From contig JAFQVY010000010.1 of the NCBI GenBank assembly GCA_017407755.1, positions 1-64,000 of the forward strand: DNA of 64,000 nt, in the 5' to 3' direction. The notes below the pieces were generated by a model. It ran no database searches. It saw only the letters and a program-made list of their open reading frames with translations, and was not told the DNA's origin. Each line of letters starts with the position of its first letter. Position 1 is the first letter of the stretch. Position numbers and translations under genes: made by a program. This DNA comes from Clostridia bacterium. Lineage in GTDB: Bacteria > Bacillota > Clostridia > Oscillospirales > Acutalibacteraceae. This document shows positions 51,545 through 61,499 of this stretch, in pieces.

Positions 51545-52177
51545 ATGAAAAAATTTGTGCTTTTTCTTTTAATCGGCGTGGTTTCAGCTTTTGCTTTCGG
51601 TTGCAATAAAGCCGATGAATCTTCTGTAGACAAAGCCTTGGTTGGTGCTTGGCAGATAGATGATGAAGGCTATAGCGAATATTATATTTTCACTGAAGAT
51701 TCCAAAGTAAGAATCGCAAGAGGTTCTGTTTATTTTGAGGGCGATGCCGTTTTTAACGGTGGCGTGTATGCCTCCAACTTCTATTATATGGCTGGCGAGC
51801 TTTCTTATAAAGTTGAAGGTGACAAGGTAACCTTTGACGACGGCGCAGGTACAGTACTGGTGCTTAAAAAGGTTGATTACTCTGCACCTGAGCTTAAACA
51901 ATACGATGATTTCAAAACCGATAACTCCCTTGTGGGCACTTGGTTTAACGAAGAATACAACGATAGCTACACCTTTAACAGTGATGGTTCTGCAAGCTAT
52001 AACGTAGAGTCTGCTGAGCTTAGCTACAGCTCTCATATCGATTATACATATACAGAAAAAGACGGCACCCTTTACTTAACTTATGATGCAGGCGAAGGCT
52101 CTCAGGAAATGACTGCTGAGTTTTCTGTTAACGGCGACACTCTTAACTTAGAGGGCAGCGAATACACCCGTCAATGA
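51545..52177 (+). CDS. Lipoprotein of unknown function with two lipocalin-like repeats
   Basis: A 210-residue lipoprotein: MKKFVLFLLIGVVSAFAFGC carries the lipobox. The mature part has two tandem beta-rich repeats, each opening with LVGAW or LVGTW (about 33 and 130) and ending in a GDxxxFDD or GDTLNLEG strand, as in DUF5640-like or lipocalin-like extracellular domains. A promoter precedes it and no gene is co-transcribed. Function unknown. The start at 51545 follows GGTGGA. Confidence 0.65.
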   Translation: MKKFVLFLLIGVVSAFAFGCNKADESSVDKALVGAWQIDDEGYSEYYIFTEDSKVRIARGSVYFEGDAVFNGGVYASNFYYMAGELSYKVEGDKVTFDDGAGTVLVLKKVDYSAPELKQYDDFKTDNSLVGTWFNEEYNDSYTFNSDGSASYNVESAELSYSSHIDYTYTEKDGTLYLTYDAGEGSQEMTAEFSVNGDTLNLEGSEYTRQ

Positions 52178-52202
52178 TGCATATATATGCATACTTATGC
52201 AT
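52177..52202. promoter_or_regulatory. Distal ARG-box-like array (three ATGCAT at exact 10-base spacing)
   Basis: ATGCAT occurs at 52177, 52187 and 52197, each pair forming a 16-bp palindrome-like unit. The array starts at the stop codon of the lipoprotein gene and lies about 190 bases before the argG promoter. Exact helical phase and likeness to the promoter-proximal sites suggest co-operative ArgR binding; this is inference. Confidence 0.55.
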
Positions 52203-52311
52203 ATTATTTACACTGAAAAATTCCCCTTAGCTTACCTTTACAGATTTATTCAAGGCGTGCAAAGGGGATATTTAATGTAGTTTCTTGTTATAATATACAA
52301 AACAATGGTAC

Positions 52312-52346
52312 TAAAATCGTTAATATAGGTCAAACATACGATTTTA
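52312..52346. repeat. Inverted repeat upstream of the argG promoter
   Basis: TAAAATCGT (52312-52320) and ACGATTTTA (52338-52346) form 9-bp arms around 17 bases. No T-run follows on the plus strand. The role is unknown. Confidence 0.45.
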
Positions 52347-52366
52347 AAAATATTTACTCAAAAAGC

Positions 52367-52404
52367 TTGCATAAATATACATAACGTGCTAATATTTATG
52401 CATA
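52367..52404 (+). promoter_or_regulatory. argG promoter with overlapping ARG-box-like sites
   Basis: TTGCAT (52367-52372) and TAATAT (52390-52395) are 17 bases apart. Two ARG-box-like sites cover it: TTGCATAAATATACATAA at 52367-52384 over the -35, and AATATTTATGCATA at 52391-52404 over the -10. ArgR with arginine would block polymerase. The argG ATG is at 52431. Confidence 0.7.
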
Positions 52405-52430
52405 CCAAATGAAAATATGGAGGCATTACT

Positions 52431-53663
52431 ATGAATAACAAAAAAGAATTCAAAAAGGTCGTTCTGGCATACAGCGGCGGTCTCGATACTTCTATCATCA
52501 TTCCTTGGCTCAAGGAAAACTACAACAACCCCGAAATTATCGCAGTTTCCGGTAACGTTGGTCAGGCTGACGAGCTTGAGGGTTTAGAGGAAAAGGCGCT
52601 TAAAACAGGTGCTTCAAAGCTCTATGTAGAAGACCTTACAGAAGAATTCCTCACAGATTACGTGTTCCCCTGTGTACAGGCAGGTGCACTTTATGAGGAC
52701 TATATGCTCGGTACTGCTTTTGCTCGTCCTCCCATAGCAAAGAGAATTGCTGAGATTGCAATTGCAGAGGGTGCTGACGCTATCTGCCACGGTTGCACAG
52801 GCAAGGGCAACGATCAGGTTCGTTTCGAGCTTGCAATCAAGGCTTTCGCTCCCGATATGCCTATTATTGCTCCTTGGCGTGAGTGGGATATCAAGTCCCG
52901 TGACGAGGAAATCGACTATGCCGAGGCTCACAACGTTCCCCTTAAAATCAGCCGTGAAACCAATTATTCCAAGGATAAGAACATCTGGCATCTTTCTCAC
53001 GAAGGCTTAGACCTTGAAGACCCCACAAACGAGCCTATGTACAACAAAGAAGGCTTCCTCGAAATGGGCGTTTCTCCCGAAATGGCTCCCGATGTTCCCA
53101 CTTATGTTACAATCCACTTCGAGCAGGGCGTTCCCACTGCCGTTGACGGCAAAGAGATGAACGCTACAGAGCTTGTTTCCACACTTAATAAGCTTGGCGG
53201 CGCAAACGGTATCGGTCTTCTTGATATTGTTGAAAACCGTCTTGTTGGTATGAAGTGCCGCGGCGTTTACGAAACTCCCGGCGGTGCAATCCTTTACAAG
53301 GCTCACTCAGTTCTTGAGTCAATCTGCCTTGACAAGGAAACAGCTCACTACAAAGCACTTGTTGCTCAGAAGCTTGCAGAGCTCTGCTACAACGCCCAGT
53401 GGTTCACACCTCTTACAGAAGCTATCCTTTCTTTCGTAAAGACAACCCAGCGTTTTGTAACAGGCGACGTTAAGCTTAAGCTCTACAAAGGTAATATGAT
53501 TAACGCTTCCGTTTCCTCACCCTATAGCCTTTATGACCCCGAAATCGCAACCTTTGACGAGGACGAGGTTTACGACCAGAAGGACAGCGCAGGCTTCATC
53601 AACCTTTACGGTCTTCCCACAAAGGTTTACGCTAAGATGAAGGCAAAGAACGGCATTAAATAA
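52431..53663 (+). CDS. argG: Argininosuccinate synthase
   Basis: A 410-residue enzyme that joins citrulline and aspartate. [19 protein letters not shown] opens it and [13 protein letters not shown] is the second nucleotide site. Length and motifs are standard. It is the first gene of argGHCJBDF. TGGAGG precedes the ATG. Codons suggest strong expression. Confidence 0.98.
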   Translation: MNNKKEFKKVVLAYSGGLDTSIIIPWLKENYNNPEIIAVSGNVGQADELEGLEEKALKTGASKLYVEDLTEEFLTDYVFPCVQAGALYEDYMLGTAFARPPIAKRIAEIAIAEGADAICHGCTGKGNDQVRFELAIKAFAPDMPIIAPWREWDIKSRDEEIDYAEAHNVPLKISRETNYSKDKNIWHLSHEGLDLEDPTNEPMYNKEGFLEMGVSPEMAPDVPTYVTIHFEQGVPTAVDGKEMNATELVSTLNKLGGANGIGLLDIVENRLVGMKCRGVYETPGGAILYKAHSVLESICLDKETAHYKALVAQKLAELCYNAQWFTPLTEAILSFVKTTQRFVTGDVKLKLYKGNMINASVSSPYSLYDPEIATFDEDEVYDQKDSAGFINLYGLPTKVYAKMKAKNGIK

Positions 53664-53690
53664 TTTTTCAGAAACAGAGGACTCCCGACT

Positions 53691-55070
53691 ATGGATAAAC
53701 TTTGGGCAGGCAGGTTTTTAACTGCCTTAGATAAAACTGCAGACGATTTCAATTCTTCCATCAGCTTTGACAGCAGAATGTACGAGCAGGATATACGGGG
53801 CTCAGTAGCTCACGCTACAATGCTTGCCTCAAAGGGTATTATCTCAAAAGAAGATGCAAAAACCATTATAGAAGGCCTCGGCACAATCCTTGAAGATATC
53901 AAAAGCGGAAAACTTCAGTTTGATATGAACGCCGAAGATATCCACATGTTTATTGAGTCCGAGCTTACAAACAGAATAGGCGAGTGCGGCAAACGACTTC
54001 ACACAGCAAGAAGCCGAAATGACCAGGTGGCTCTTGATTTACGCCTTTACTTAAGAGACGAAAATAACGAAGTAATTGCTTTAGTTAAAAACCTTATCGA
54101 AGCTTTAAAAGCTAAAGCCGAAGAAAATAAGGATGCTATTATGCCCGGCTACACACATCTTCAGCGTGCACAACCTATAACCTTTGGACATCATCTTATG
54201 GCATATGCCATGATGTTCATTCGTGACCTAGGTAGAATTAAAGATGCCTTAAAGCGTATGAATCAGTCGCCTATAGGTTGCTGTGCTTTAGCAGGCACTA
54301 CATACAATACCGACAGGGATTTCGAGGCAAATCTCTTAGGTTTTGACTCAGTAACACTTAACTCTCTCGACGGCGTATCCGACAGAGATTTTGCGTTAGA
54401 GCTTCTTTCAGCCTATGCAACCATGATGATGCACCTTTCACGTCTTTCTGAAGAGGTTGTGCTCTGGTCAAGCTGGGAGTTTAAGTTTATAGAGCTTTCT
54501 GATGCTTATTCAACAGGCTCATCTATTATGCCTCAGAAGAAGAACCCCGATATGGCAGAGCTTATCCGTGGCAAAACAGGTCGTGTCTATGGCGACTTAA
54601 TGACCCTGCTTACTGTAATGAAAGGCTTACCCCTTGCATATAACAAAGACATGCAGGAGGACAAGGAGTGTATCTTTGATGCCCTTGATACCGTTAAAAT
54701 GTGCCTTAAGGTTGCCGCTCCAATGATTGCTACTATGACTGTTCTTAAAGGCAATATGGTAAACGCCGCGTCAAAAGGTTTTATCAATGCAACCGACCTT
54801 GCTGATTATCTTGTTAAGAAGGGTATGCCTTTCAGAAGTGCCTATAAGCTTGTAGGCAAAACCGTTGCCTATTGTATCGAGAAAAATACAGTCCTTGAAA
54901 ATCTTCCGCTCACAAGCTACAAAGAGCTTAGTGAGCTTTTCGAAGAAGACGTATATGAAGAGATTTCCCTTGAAACCTGTGTTAAAAAGCGTATTTCCAA
55001 GGGCGGTACTTCAGTAGAGTCTGTTGAGGCTCAAATTAAGTATGTTACGGAGTTTTTAGCAAATGACTAA
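53691..55070 (+). CDS. argH: Argininosuccinate lyase
   Basis: A 459-residue enzyme of the fumarase/aspartase superfamily that releases arginine and fumarate. The family signature SSIMPQKKNPD, the HTARSRND segment and PGYTHLQRAQP are intact. It overlaps argC by eight bases and follows argG by 27. Confidence 0.98.
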   Translation: MDKLWAGRFLTALDKTADDFNSSISFDSRMYEQDIRGSVAHATMLASKGIISKEDAKTIIEGLGTILEDIKSGKLQFDMNAEDIHMFIESELTNRIGECGKRLHTARSRNDQVALDLRLYLRDENNEVIALVKNLIEALKAKAEENKDAIMPGYTHLQRAQPITFGHHLMAYAMMFIRDLGRIKDALKRMNQSPIGCCALAGTTYNTDRDFEANLLGFDSVTLNSLDGVSDRDFALELLSAYATMMMHLSRLSEEVVLWSSWEFKFIELSDAYSTGSSIMPQKKNPDMAELIRGKTGRVYGDLMTLLTVMKGLPLAYNKDMQEDKECIFDALDTVKMCLKVAAPMIATMTVLKGNMVNAASKGFINATDLADYLVKKGMPFRSAYKLVGKTVAYCIEKNTVLENLPLTSYKELSELFEEDVYEEISLETCVKKRISKGGTSVESVEAQIKYVTEFLAND

Positions 55071-56004
55071 AGTTTTTATAGACGGAAGTGCCGGCACAAC
55101 CGGACTTCGTATTCATGAAAGGCTCAGTATCCGTCAGGATATTGAGCTTATCACCTTACCTGACGAAATCAGAAAAGACCCGACTGCAAGAAAAAACGCC
55201 ATAAACAGTGCCGATATAGCATTTCTTTGCTTGCCTGACGTTGCGGCTAAAGAGTCGGTTTCTTTAGTAGAAAATCCCGACACGGTAATTATCGATACAT
55301 CTACCGCTCATCGTACAAATCCTGACTTTGCCTATGGCTTTGCAGAACTTTCCGAGGAGTTTATGGAAAACCTTAAAACCTCTAAGCGTATTGCCGTTCC
55401 CGGCTGTCATGCTTCCGGTTTTATCGCACTCATTTATCCTCTTGTTAAATCAGGAGTTTTAAGTGCCGATACTTTTCTTTCTGCCTTTTCTGTAACAGGT
55501 TACTCAGGCGGCGGCAAACAGATGATTGCCGATTATGAAAACGAAGATAGGGCAGAGGCTTTATCAAGTCCCCGCCAGTACGGAATAACTCAGTGCCACA
55601 AGCATTTACCCGAAATGGTAAAATACACAGGCATAAATGTTACTCCCGTGTTTTCGCCTGTAGTTGCTGATTTTTACTCAGGTATGCAGGTAACTGTTCC
55701 TCTTAATATCAATCAGTTTAAAAAGGGTACTACCCTTGATGATATCAAAAATATTTACAAAGAGCTTTATACTACCTCTATGGTAAAATACGTAGACTCT
55801 CTTGATGATGGCGGTTTTATTGCCTCAAACCTCTTAACAGGTTATGACAATATGGCGGTTACAGTAAGCGGCAACGACGAAAGAATTATTCTTGTTGCTC
55901 TTTACGATAATTTAGGCAAAGGTGCTTCAGGTGCGGCTATTGAGTGTATGAATATTGCTCTTGGTTTAGAACCTACCTATGGTCTTGAAATTAAGGAAGT
56001 GTAA
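55063..56004 (+). CDS. argC: N-acetyl-gamma-glutamyl-phosphate reductase, short type
   Basis: A 313-residue enzyme of the shorter (type 2) ArgC group. The NAD(P) loop DGSAGTTGLRI, the catalytic Cys in VPGCHASGF and GYSGGGKQM are present. It overlaps argH by eight bases and is followed by argJ three bases later. Confidence 0.95.
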   Translation: MTKVFIDGSAGTTGLRIHERLSIRQDIELITLPDEIRKDPTARKNAINSADIAFLCLPDVAAKESVSLVENPDTVIIDTSTAHRTNPDFAYGFAELSEEFMENLKTSKRIAVPGCHASGFIALIYPLVKSGVLSADTFLSAFSVTGYSGGGKQMIADYENEDRAEALSSPRQYGITQCHKHLPEMVKYTGINVTPVFSPVVADFYSGMQVTVPLNINQFKKGTTLDDIKNIYKELYTTSMVKYVDSLDDGGFIASNLLTGYDNMAVTVSGNDERIILVALYDNLGKGASGAAIECMNIALGLEPTYGLEIKEV

Positions 56005-56007
56005 AAT

Positions 56008-57222
56008 ATGAATATAATCGAAGGTGGCGTATGTGCCCCTAAAGGTTTTAAAGCAGGCGGCATTCACTGCGGTATCCGTAAAAACCGCACTAAACGTGAC
56101 CTTGCCCTCATAATATCAGAAAAAAAGGCAACTGCCGCCGCTACTTATACCACAAATCTCGTTAAGGGTGCTCCTTTAACTGTTACAAAAGCTAATATTG
56201 CTGATGGCTTTGCCCAGGCAGTTATCTGTAATTCGGGCAACGCAAATACCTGCAACGCCAACGGCATTGAAATTGCCGAGGAAATGTGTAATCTCGTTTC
56301 TGAGGCAACAGGCATAGATGCCAAGGATGTTGTAGTAGCTTCTACAGGTGTAATCGGCGAACCGCTTTCAATTGAACCCATCAAAAGCGGTATGGCTGAG
56401 CTTTTTGAAAGCGTTTCTTCTGACGGCAATCTTGCCGCCGCAGAGGCTATTATGACCACCGACACAAAGGTAAAATCCATTGCCGTAAGCTTTGAAATTG
56501 ACGGCGTTGAATGTAAAATCGGCGGTATTGCCAAGGGTAGCGGTATGATTCACCCCAATATGGCTACGATGCTTGTGTTTATCACTACCGATTGTGCAAT
56601 TTCCTCTGAGATGCTTTCTAAGGCACTTTCCTCAGATATAACTGAAACCTTCAATATGATTAGCGTTGACGGCGACACATCCACTAACGATATGGTAACA
56701 GTTCTTGCTAACGGTATGGCAGGTAATGCTGAGATTACCGCTGAGAATGAAGCTTTCAGCACATTTATGAAAGCTTTAAACACAGTTACAGTTCACCTGT
56801 GTCGCTCAATTGCCGCAGACGGTGAAGGTGCCACAAAGCTTTTGGAGTGTAAAGTAGAAGGTGCCCAGTCACTTTCAACTGCTAAAGCCGCCGCTAAAGC
56901 TGTAATTTGCTCATCACTTTTAAAAGCGGCTATGTTTGGTGCTGATGCCAACTGGGGCAGGGTTCTCTGTGCAATCGGTTACGGCACAACTGACGTTGAC
57001 GTAGAAAAGGTTGACGTAAGCTTTAAGTCCTCAAAGGGTCAGGTTGACGTTTGCAAAAGCGGTGCAGGCATTCCTTTTTCTGAGGAAAAAGCCAAAGAAA
57101 TCTTACTTGAAGATGAAATCGAAATTCTTATAAATCTCAATAACGGTGAATATTTCTCTACCGCTTGGGGTTGCGACTTAACCTACGATTACGTTAAAAT
57201 TAACGGCGACTACAGAACTTGA
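56008..57222 (+). CDS. argJ: Bifunctional glutamate N-acetyltransferase/ornithine acetyltransferase
   Basis: A 404-residue enzyme that cleaves itself at a conserved Thr in GMIHPNMATML (about residue 190), giving the active heterotetramer. Having ArgJ means acetyl groups can be recycled, and the operon has no argA or argE. Length standard. Confidence 0.97.
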   Translation: MNIIEGGVCAPKGFKAGGIHCGIRKNRTKRDLALIISEKKATAAATYTTNLVKGAPLTVTKANIADGFAQAVICNSGNANTCNANGIEIAEEMCNLVSEATGIDAKDVVVASTGVIGEPLSIEPIKSGMAELFESVSSDGNLAAAEAIMTTDTKVKSIAVSFEIDGVECKIGGIAKGSGMIHPNMATMLVFITTDCAISSEMLSKALSSDITETFNMISVDGDTSTNDMVTVLANGMAGNAEITAENEAFSTFMKALNTVTVHLCRSIAADGEGATKLLECKVEGAQSLSTAKAAAKAVICSSLLKAAMFGADANWGRVLCAIGYGTTDVDVEKVDVSFKSSKGQVDVCKSGAGIPFSEEKAKEILLEDEIEILINLNNGEYFSTAWGCDLTYDYVKINGDYRT

Positions 57223-57237
57223 TTAAGGTGATTTTAA

Positions 57238-58122
57238 ATGTCTATGGAAATTTCAAATGCATTAAGAGCTGAGGTTTTAATCCAGTCCTTACCTTACATA
57301 AGAATGTACAACGGCAAGATTATCGTTATCAAATACGGCGGCAATGCTATGATTAGCGAAGAGCTTAAACAGCAGGTTATGCAGGATTTGGTGCTTCTGT
57401 GGCTTATCGGTATCAAGGTTGTGCTTGTTCACGGAGGCGGCCCTGAGATTACCGATACCTTAAAGGCTGTTGGCAAAGAAACCCAGTGGGTAGACGGCTT
57501 AAGAGTAACCGATAAAGAAACTGCCGAAATCGTGCAGATGGTTCTTGCAGGAAAAATCAATAAAAGCCTTGTAAATCTTTTAGAAACAAAAGGCGGCAAA
57601 GCCATGGGTATTTCCGGTATTGACGGCCAGATGATTAAAGCCGAAATGAAAGACGAAAGACTTGGTTTCGTAGGCAAAATTACCGATGTTAACGTAGAGC
57701 CTATTGAAGACTTACTTGAAAAAGGCTATATCCCTGTTGTTTCAACAGTAGGTTGCGACAATCAGGGTAATGTTTATAATATTAATGCTGACACGGCTGC
57801 CGCATTTATTGCCGGCAAGCTTAATGCTGAGCGTCTTATTACCATGACCGATATTGCAGGCATCTTAATGGACAAAAACGACCCTACATCTCTTATTTCT
57901 CATATTGACACAGTAGGTATCCGCAAGCTTATTGAAGACGGCACTATTTCCGACGGTATGATTCCCAAGGTTCAGTGTTGCTTAGATGCAATCGATATGG
58001 GTGTTAACAGAGTTATCATTATGGACGGCAGGGTAGAGCACTCGCTCCTTATTGAAACTCTTACTGACGAAGGTGCAGGCACAATGGTAGCGGAGGATTT
58101 TAATTATGACTATGAATGTTAA
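57238..58122 (+). CDS. argB: Acetylglutamate kinase
   Basis: A 294-residue amino-acid kinase: IVIKYGGNAM near residue 30 and LVHGGGPEI are the phosphate- and substrate-binding motifs, and the last third has VIIMDGRVEHSLLIE. In ArgJ pathways this enzyme is usually inhibited by arginine; the N-terminal helix expected for that form (residues 1-20) seems present. It overlaps argD by 17 bases. Confidence 0.97.
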   Translation: MSMEISNALRAEVLIQSLPYIRMYNGKIIVIKYGGNAMISEELKQQVMQDLVLLWLIGIKVVLVHGGGPEITDTLKAVGKETQWVDGLRVTDKETAEIVQMVLAGKINKSLVNLLETKGGKAMGISGIDGQMIKAEMKDERLGFVGKITDVNVEPIEDLLEKGYIPVVSTVGCDNQGNVYNINADTAAAFIAGKLNAERLITMTDIAGILMDKNDPTSLISHIDTVGIRKLIEDGTISDGMIPKVQCCLDAIDMGVNRVIIMDGRVEHSLLIETLTDEGAGTMVAEDFNYDYEC

Positions 58123-59284
58123 AGCTTTAGACCGTGAGTATATAATGGGAACATACTCACGGTTTCCTCTTACTCTTACAAAGGGCAAAGGCTCTAAGGT
58201 TTACGACGAAGAGGGTAAGGAATATATTGATTTAGGCTCAGGTATCGCCGTTAATATCTTCGGCATTGCTGATGAGAGCTGGGCAAAGGCTGTTACCAAC
58301 CAGCTTAATACATTGCAACATACTTCTAACCTTTATTATAGTGAGCCCTGTGCGAGACTGGCAAAGGTTCTTTGCGAAAGAACAAATATGAGCAAGGTGT
58401 TCTTCTCAAACAGTGGTGCTGAGGCTAACGAGTGTGCAATTAAAGCCGCAAGAAAATATGCCGCTGAGAATTTACCCCAGCTTAACCCGGTTATGCTTAC
58501 TTTGGTAAATTCCTTCCATGGCAGAACAATTGCCACAATTTCAGCCACAGGACAAGACGTTTTCCACGAAGATTTCAAACCTCTTTTGGAAGGCTTTGAG
58601 CATACTCCTGCCAATGATATTGAAGCCTTGGAAAAAAATGTCAAAGAGTTAAAACCCTTTGCAGTTATGTTTGAGTGTGTTCAGGGCGAAGGCGGAGTGC
58701 TTCCTCTTGATAAAGCTTTCGTTGATAAAATTGTTGAGCTTTCAAAGGAGTACGGATTTTTAGTTATTTGCGACGAAGTTCAGACAGGTAATGGCCGAAC
58801 AGGCGAGCTTTATTCCTTTATGAACTACGGTTTTACTCCCGATATTTTCACAACTGCCAAAGGTCTTGGCGGTGGTCTGCCTATCGGTGCAACCGTATTT
58901 TCTGAAAAAGTAGCAGAAGCTATGAAGTCGGGAGATCACGGTTCAACCTTTGGCGGTAACCCTGTTGCCTCGGCAGGTGCTTTAAATATTATTGAGCGAA
59001 TTGACGACAAACTTCTCTCAGAAGTTAAAGTAAAATCAGAGTATATTATTAATGAGCTTAAAGATGCAAAGGGAGTTAAAAGTATCAGCGGTATGGGACT
59101 TATGCTTGGTATTGAAACCGAAAGAGAAGCATCCGACATAATTGCCGACTGTATGGCACAGGGCGTCTTGGTTATTAAAGCTAAAAACAAAGTAAGACTT
59201 CTGCCTGCACTCAATATCCCTATGGAAGACCTTGAAAAGGCAGTTGAAATTATTAAAACTAACATTGCGAAAGGTGTTGAATAA
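58106..59284 (+). CDS. argD: Acetylornithine aminotransferase
   Basis: A 392-residue PLP aminotransferase (class III): [38 protein letters not shown] and the PLP lysine in [13 protein letters not shown]. The ATG at 58106 follows CGGAGGA by eight bases and lies inside the end of argB, so the genes are translationally coupled. Confidence 0.96.
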   Translation: MTMNVKALDREYIMGTYSRFPLTLTKGKGSKVYDEEGKEYIDLGSGIAVNIFGIADESWAKAVTNQLNTLQHTSNLYYSEPCARLAKVLCERTNMSKVFFSNSGAEANECAIKAARKYAAENLPQLNPVMLTLVNSFHGRTIATISATGQDVFHEDFKPLLEGFEHTPANDIEALEKNVKELKPFAVMFECVQGEGGVLPLDKAFVDKIVELSKEYGFLVICDEVQTGNGRTGELYSFMNYGFTPDIFTTAKGLGGGLPIGATVFSEKVAEAMKSGDHGSTFGGNPVASAGALNIIERIDDKLLSEVKVKSEYIINELKDAKGVKSISGMGLMLGIETEREASDIIADCMAQGVLVIKAKNKVRLLPALNIPMEDLEKAVEIIKTNIAKGVE

Positions 59285-59285
59285 A

Positions 59286-60272
59286 ATGAATCTTTTGGGT
59301 AAGAGCTTTTTAAAGCTTCTTGACTTTACTCCCGAAGAGATTGAATATCTTATAGATTTTGCCGCAAAGCTTAAAGCCGAGAAAAAGTCAGGCACAAAGC
59401 GTAAGCTTTGTGAGGGCAAAAATATCGCTCTTATTTTTGAAAAAACCAGCACTCGTACCCGTTGCAGCTTCGAGGTTGCGGCTTACGATTTGGGTATGAA
59501 TGTTACATATCTTGACCCCACAGGTTCACAAATGGGCAAGAAAGAGTCTATTGCCGATACAGCAAGGGTTTTAGGCGGCATTTATGATGCCATCGAGTAC
59601 CGTGGCTTTTCTCAGGAAACCGTCGAAGCACTTGCAAAATATTCAGGTGTACCCGTTTATAACGGCTTGACTGATGAATTCCACCCAACCCAGATTCTTG
59701 CCGATTTCTTAACTATCAAAGAGCAGTTTGGCTACCTTAAGGGCATTAACTTTGTTTATATGGGGGATGCTCGCTTTAATATGGGCAACTCTCTTATGGT
59801 AGGCTGTGCAAAAATGGGTCTTAACTTTACAGCCTGTGCTCCCGAAAAATATTTCCCTGACAAGGCTTTGATTGATAAATGTCAGGAAATTGCCAAGGAA
59901 ACCGGCGCAACACTAAAGTTTGAAACCGACCCTAAAAAGGCAGTAGAAAACGCCGATGTTATCTACACCGACGTTTGGGTATCCATGGGTGAACCTACAG
60001 ATGTATGGAAAGAGCGAATCGACGAGCTTCTTCCTTATCAGGTTAACGATACTCTTATGTCTTATGCCAAGAACACAACAGTGTTTATGCATTGCTTGCC
60101 TGCTTTTCATAATCTTGAAACCACAGTGGGTAAAGAGGTTGGCGAAAAGTACGGTTTAGATGCTTTAGAGGTTACTGATTCTGTATTTGAAAGCGAAAAA
60201 TCAATTGTTTTCAAAGAAGCAGAAAACCGTATGCATACAATCAAAGCGGTTATCGCCGCAACACTTGCTTAA
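59286..60272 (+). CDS. argF: Ornithine carbamoyltransferase
   Basis: A 328-residue enzyme making citrulline. Carbamoyl-phosphate motif STRTR (with [12 protein letters not shown]), ornithine motif HCLP ([10 protein letters not shown]) and DEFHPTQ are intact. The start at 59286 is set by family length and the gap of one base from the argD stop; an earlier in-frame ATG lies inside argD. It ends the operon; carbamoyl phosphate must come from elsewhere. Confidence 0.97.
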   Translation: MNLLGKSFLKLLDFTPEEIEYLIDFAAKLKAEKKSGTKRKLCEGKNIALIFEKTSTRTRCSFEVAAYDLGMNVTYLDPTGSQMGKKESIADTARVLGGIYDAIEYRGFSQETVEALAKYSGVPVYNGLTDEFHPTQILADFLTIKEQFGYLKGINFVYMGDARFNMGNSLMVGCAKMGLNFTACAPEKYFPDKALIDKCQEIAKETGATLKFETDPKKAVENADVIYTDVWVSMGEPTDVWKERIDELLPYQVNDTLMSYAKNTTVFMHCLPAFHNLETTVGKEVGEKYGLDALEVTDSVFESEKSIVFKEAENRMHTIKAVIAATLA

Positions 60273-60305
60273 AAAAAGAGGCTGTCTTTTGACAGCCTTT
60301 TTTTA
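60271..60305. terminator. Bidirectional terminator between argF and gpsA
   Basis: AGGCTGTC (60279-60286) and GACAGCCT (60291-60298) pair around TTTT, with a seven-base A-run on one side and a T-run on the other. It serves both converging units and overlaps both stop codons. Confidence 0.92.
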
Positions 60306-61271
60306 TAGCTTAAATTCTCTTTTTACCGAGCGTCCGAATAACTCTTCAATAGCATCTTCAACCTTTTTGCTTTCAAACAGCACGCTATGACAAGCCTTTA
60401 CAATAGGCATCTCTACGTGATTTTGTTCAGAAAGCTTAATCAATGCCTTGGTTGTCATAACGCCCTCAGCAAGCTTTTCAAACTTATTTCCCTTAACATA
60501 AGCTTCGCCATACATTCTGTTGTGACTCCATTTAGAAAAAAGCGTAGCTTCATAGTCACCCAAATGGCAAAGACCGTATGCAGATAGGGGATTGCCCCCA
60601 AGCTTTTCAATAAGCCTTGCAATTTCGTGTGCACCTCTTGCCATTAGTGCACCCTTAAGAGACTGGTAAGAAAGTCCGTCAAGCATACCCGCAACAATGC
60701 CGATTACATTCTTTGCGGCGGCGCCTATTTCACTTCCGATAAGGTCAGTGCCTATGTACATTCTTATAAGAGAGCTTGAAAACTCGTTAACAAGCATCTC
60801 TTTTGTCTGGTCATTGTCGCTGTCGATTACCATGCAGTTAGGTACACCTTTTACATAGTCCTGAGGATGACCCGGTCCTACCCAGACTGCAACATTGGTT
60901 TTATCTTTATCAATAAATTCCTCAACTACTTCGGTAAGCCTCTTGCCGGTAGAAACCTCAACGCCCTTCATACAAAGCACAATGGTCTTTCCCGAAAGGT
61001 CATACTTTGCAATGTCGCTCATATATTCTCTCAAATGCTGTGCCGAAATCGAGATTACAATTACCTCTGCACGCTCTACAGAATATTTCAGGTCAGAGCT
61101 TACTTCGATAGTGTCAGGATATTCAAGGTAGTCGTTGTGTCTGTTGTTCTTAAGCTCTATAAACTCAGGTGCATTTTCTAAGCCGCCTGAAAGTACATCG
61201 TGACCGATTTTATCTAAATACCATGCGATGCAACTGCCCCAACGGCCGCATCCAAGCACAGATACCTTCAT
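60303..61271 (-). CDS. gpsA: Glycerol-3-phosphate dehydrogenase [NAD(P)+]
   Basis: A 322-residue enzyme supplying glycerol 3-phosphate for phospholipids. VLGCGRWGSCIA (5-16) is the dinucleotide-binding loop, GPGHPQDYVKG and GAAAKNVIGI are the substrate and catalytic segments. GGAG precedes the ATG. Sequence in the N-terminal half diverges from common GpsA, which usually reads GAGSWGTALA at the start. It is downstream of a 6S-like RNA on the same strand. Confidence 0.9.
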   Translation of the reverse strand: MKVSVLGCGRWGSCIAWYLDKIGHDVLSGGLENAPEFIELKNNRHNDYLEYPDTIEVSSDLKYSVERAEVIVISISAQHLREYMSDIAKYDLSGKTIVLCMKGVEVSTGKRLTEVVEEFIDKDKTNVAVWVGPGHPQDYVKGVPNCMVIDSDNDQTKEMLVNEFSSSLIRMYIGTDLIGSEIGAAAKNVIGIVAGMLDGLSYQSLKGALMARGAHEIARLIEKLGGNPLSAYGLCHLGDYEATLFSKWSHNRMYGEAYVKGNKFEKLAEGVMTTKALIKLSEQNHVEMPIVKACHSVLFESKKVEDAIEELFGRSVKREFKL

Positions 61272-61297
61272 ATATAAATCTCCAATTCAAGTTAATA

Positions 61298-61487
61298 TAA
61301 AAAGCCCCGCCTGACCGTAAAGTGCTAAATATAACCTGCCTACGAAAAAAGCAGGTGGGTGCTCACCTATCAGCTTCAGGCTCCCTTCTTCCTGCAAAGC
61401 AGGGAGGTCTGCACACCACTGACAGAGTAAAGCTCCCGATTTAAAGGTTGTAGGGTTATTTTTGCACTATAGGCGTGTCAGGCAGGA
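61298..61487 (-). ncRNA. ssrS: 6S-like RNA
   Basis: A non-coding stretch of about 190 bases between two minus-strand genes folds as one long closed helix: the 5' end CCTGCCTGAC pairs with GTCAGGCGGG at the 3' end, inside which GTGC pairs with GCAC, and a T-run follows the 3' end. Internal hairpins (ACCTGC/GCAGGT and CTCCC...GGGAG) and the segment CTACAACCTTTAAATCGGGAG match my memory of Firmicutes 6S RNAs. Length fits (about 190). 6S RNA binds RNA polymerase in stationary phase. The ends are estimates; the upstream -10 may be GATAAT at 61489-61494 (minus strand). Confidence 0.7.
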
Positions 61488-61499
61488 AATTATCAAAAA

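Noticed and set aside
52203-52430. T-box or other riboswitch before argG
   Set aside because: No T-box core motif, specifier stem or terminator pair is visible, and the argG start is just 36 bases after the -10, too short for a leader riboswitch.
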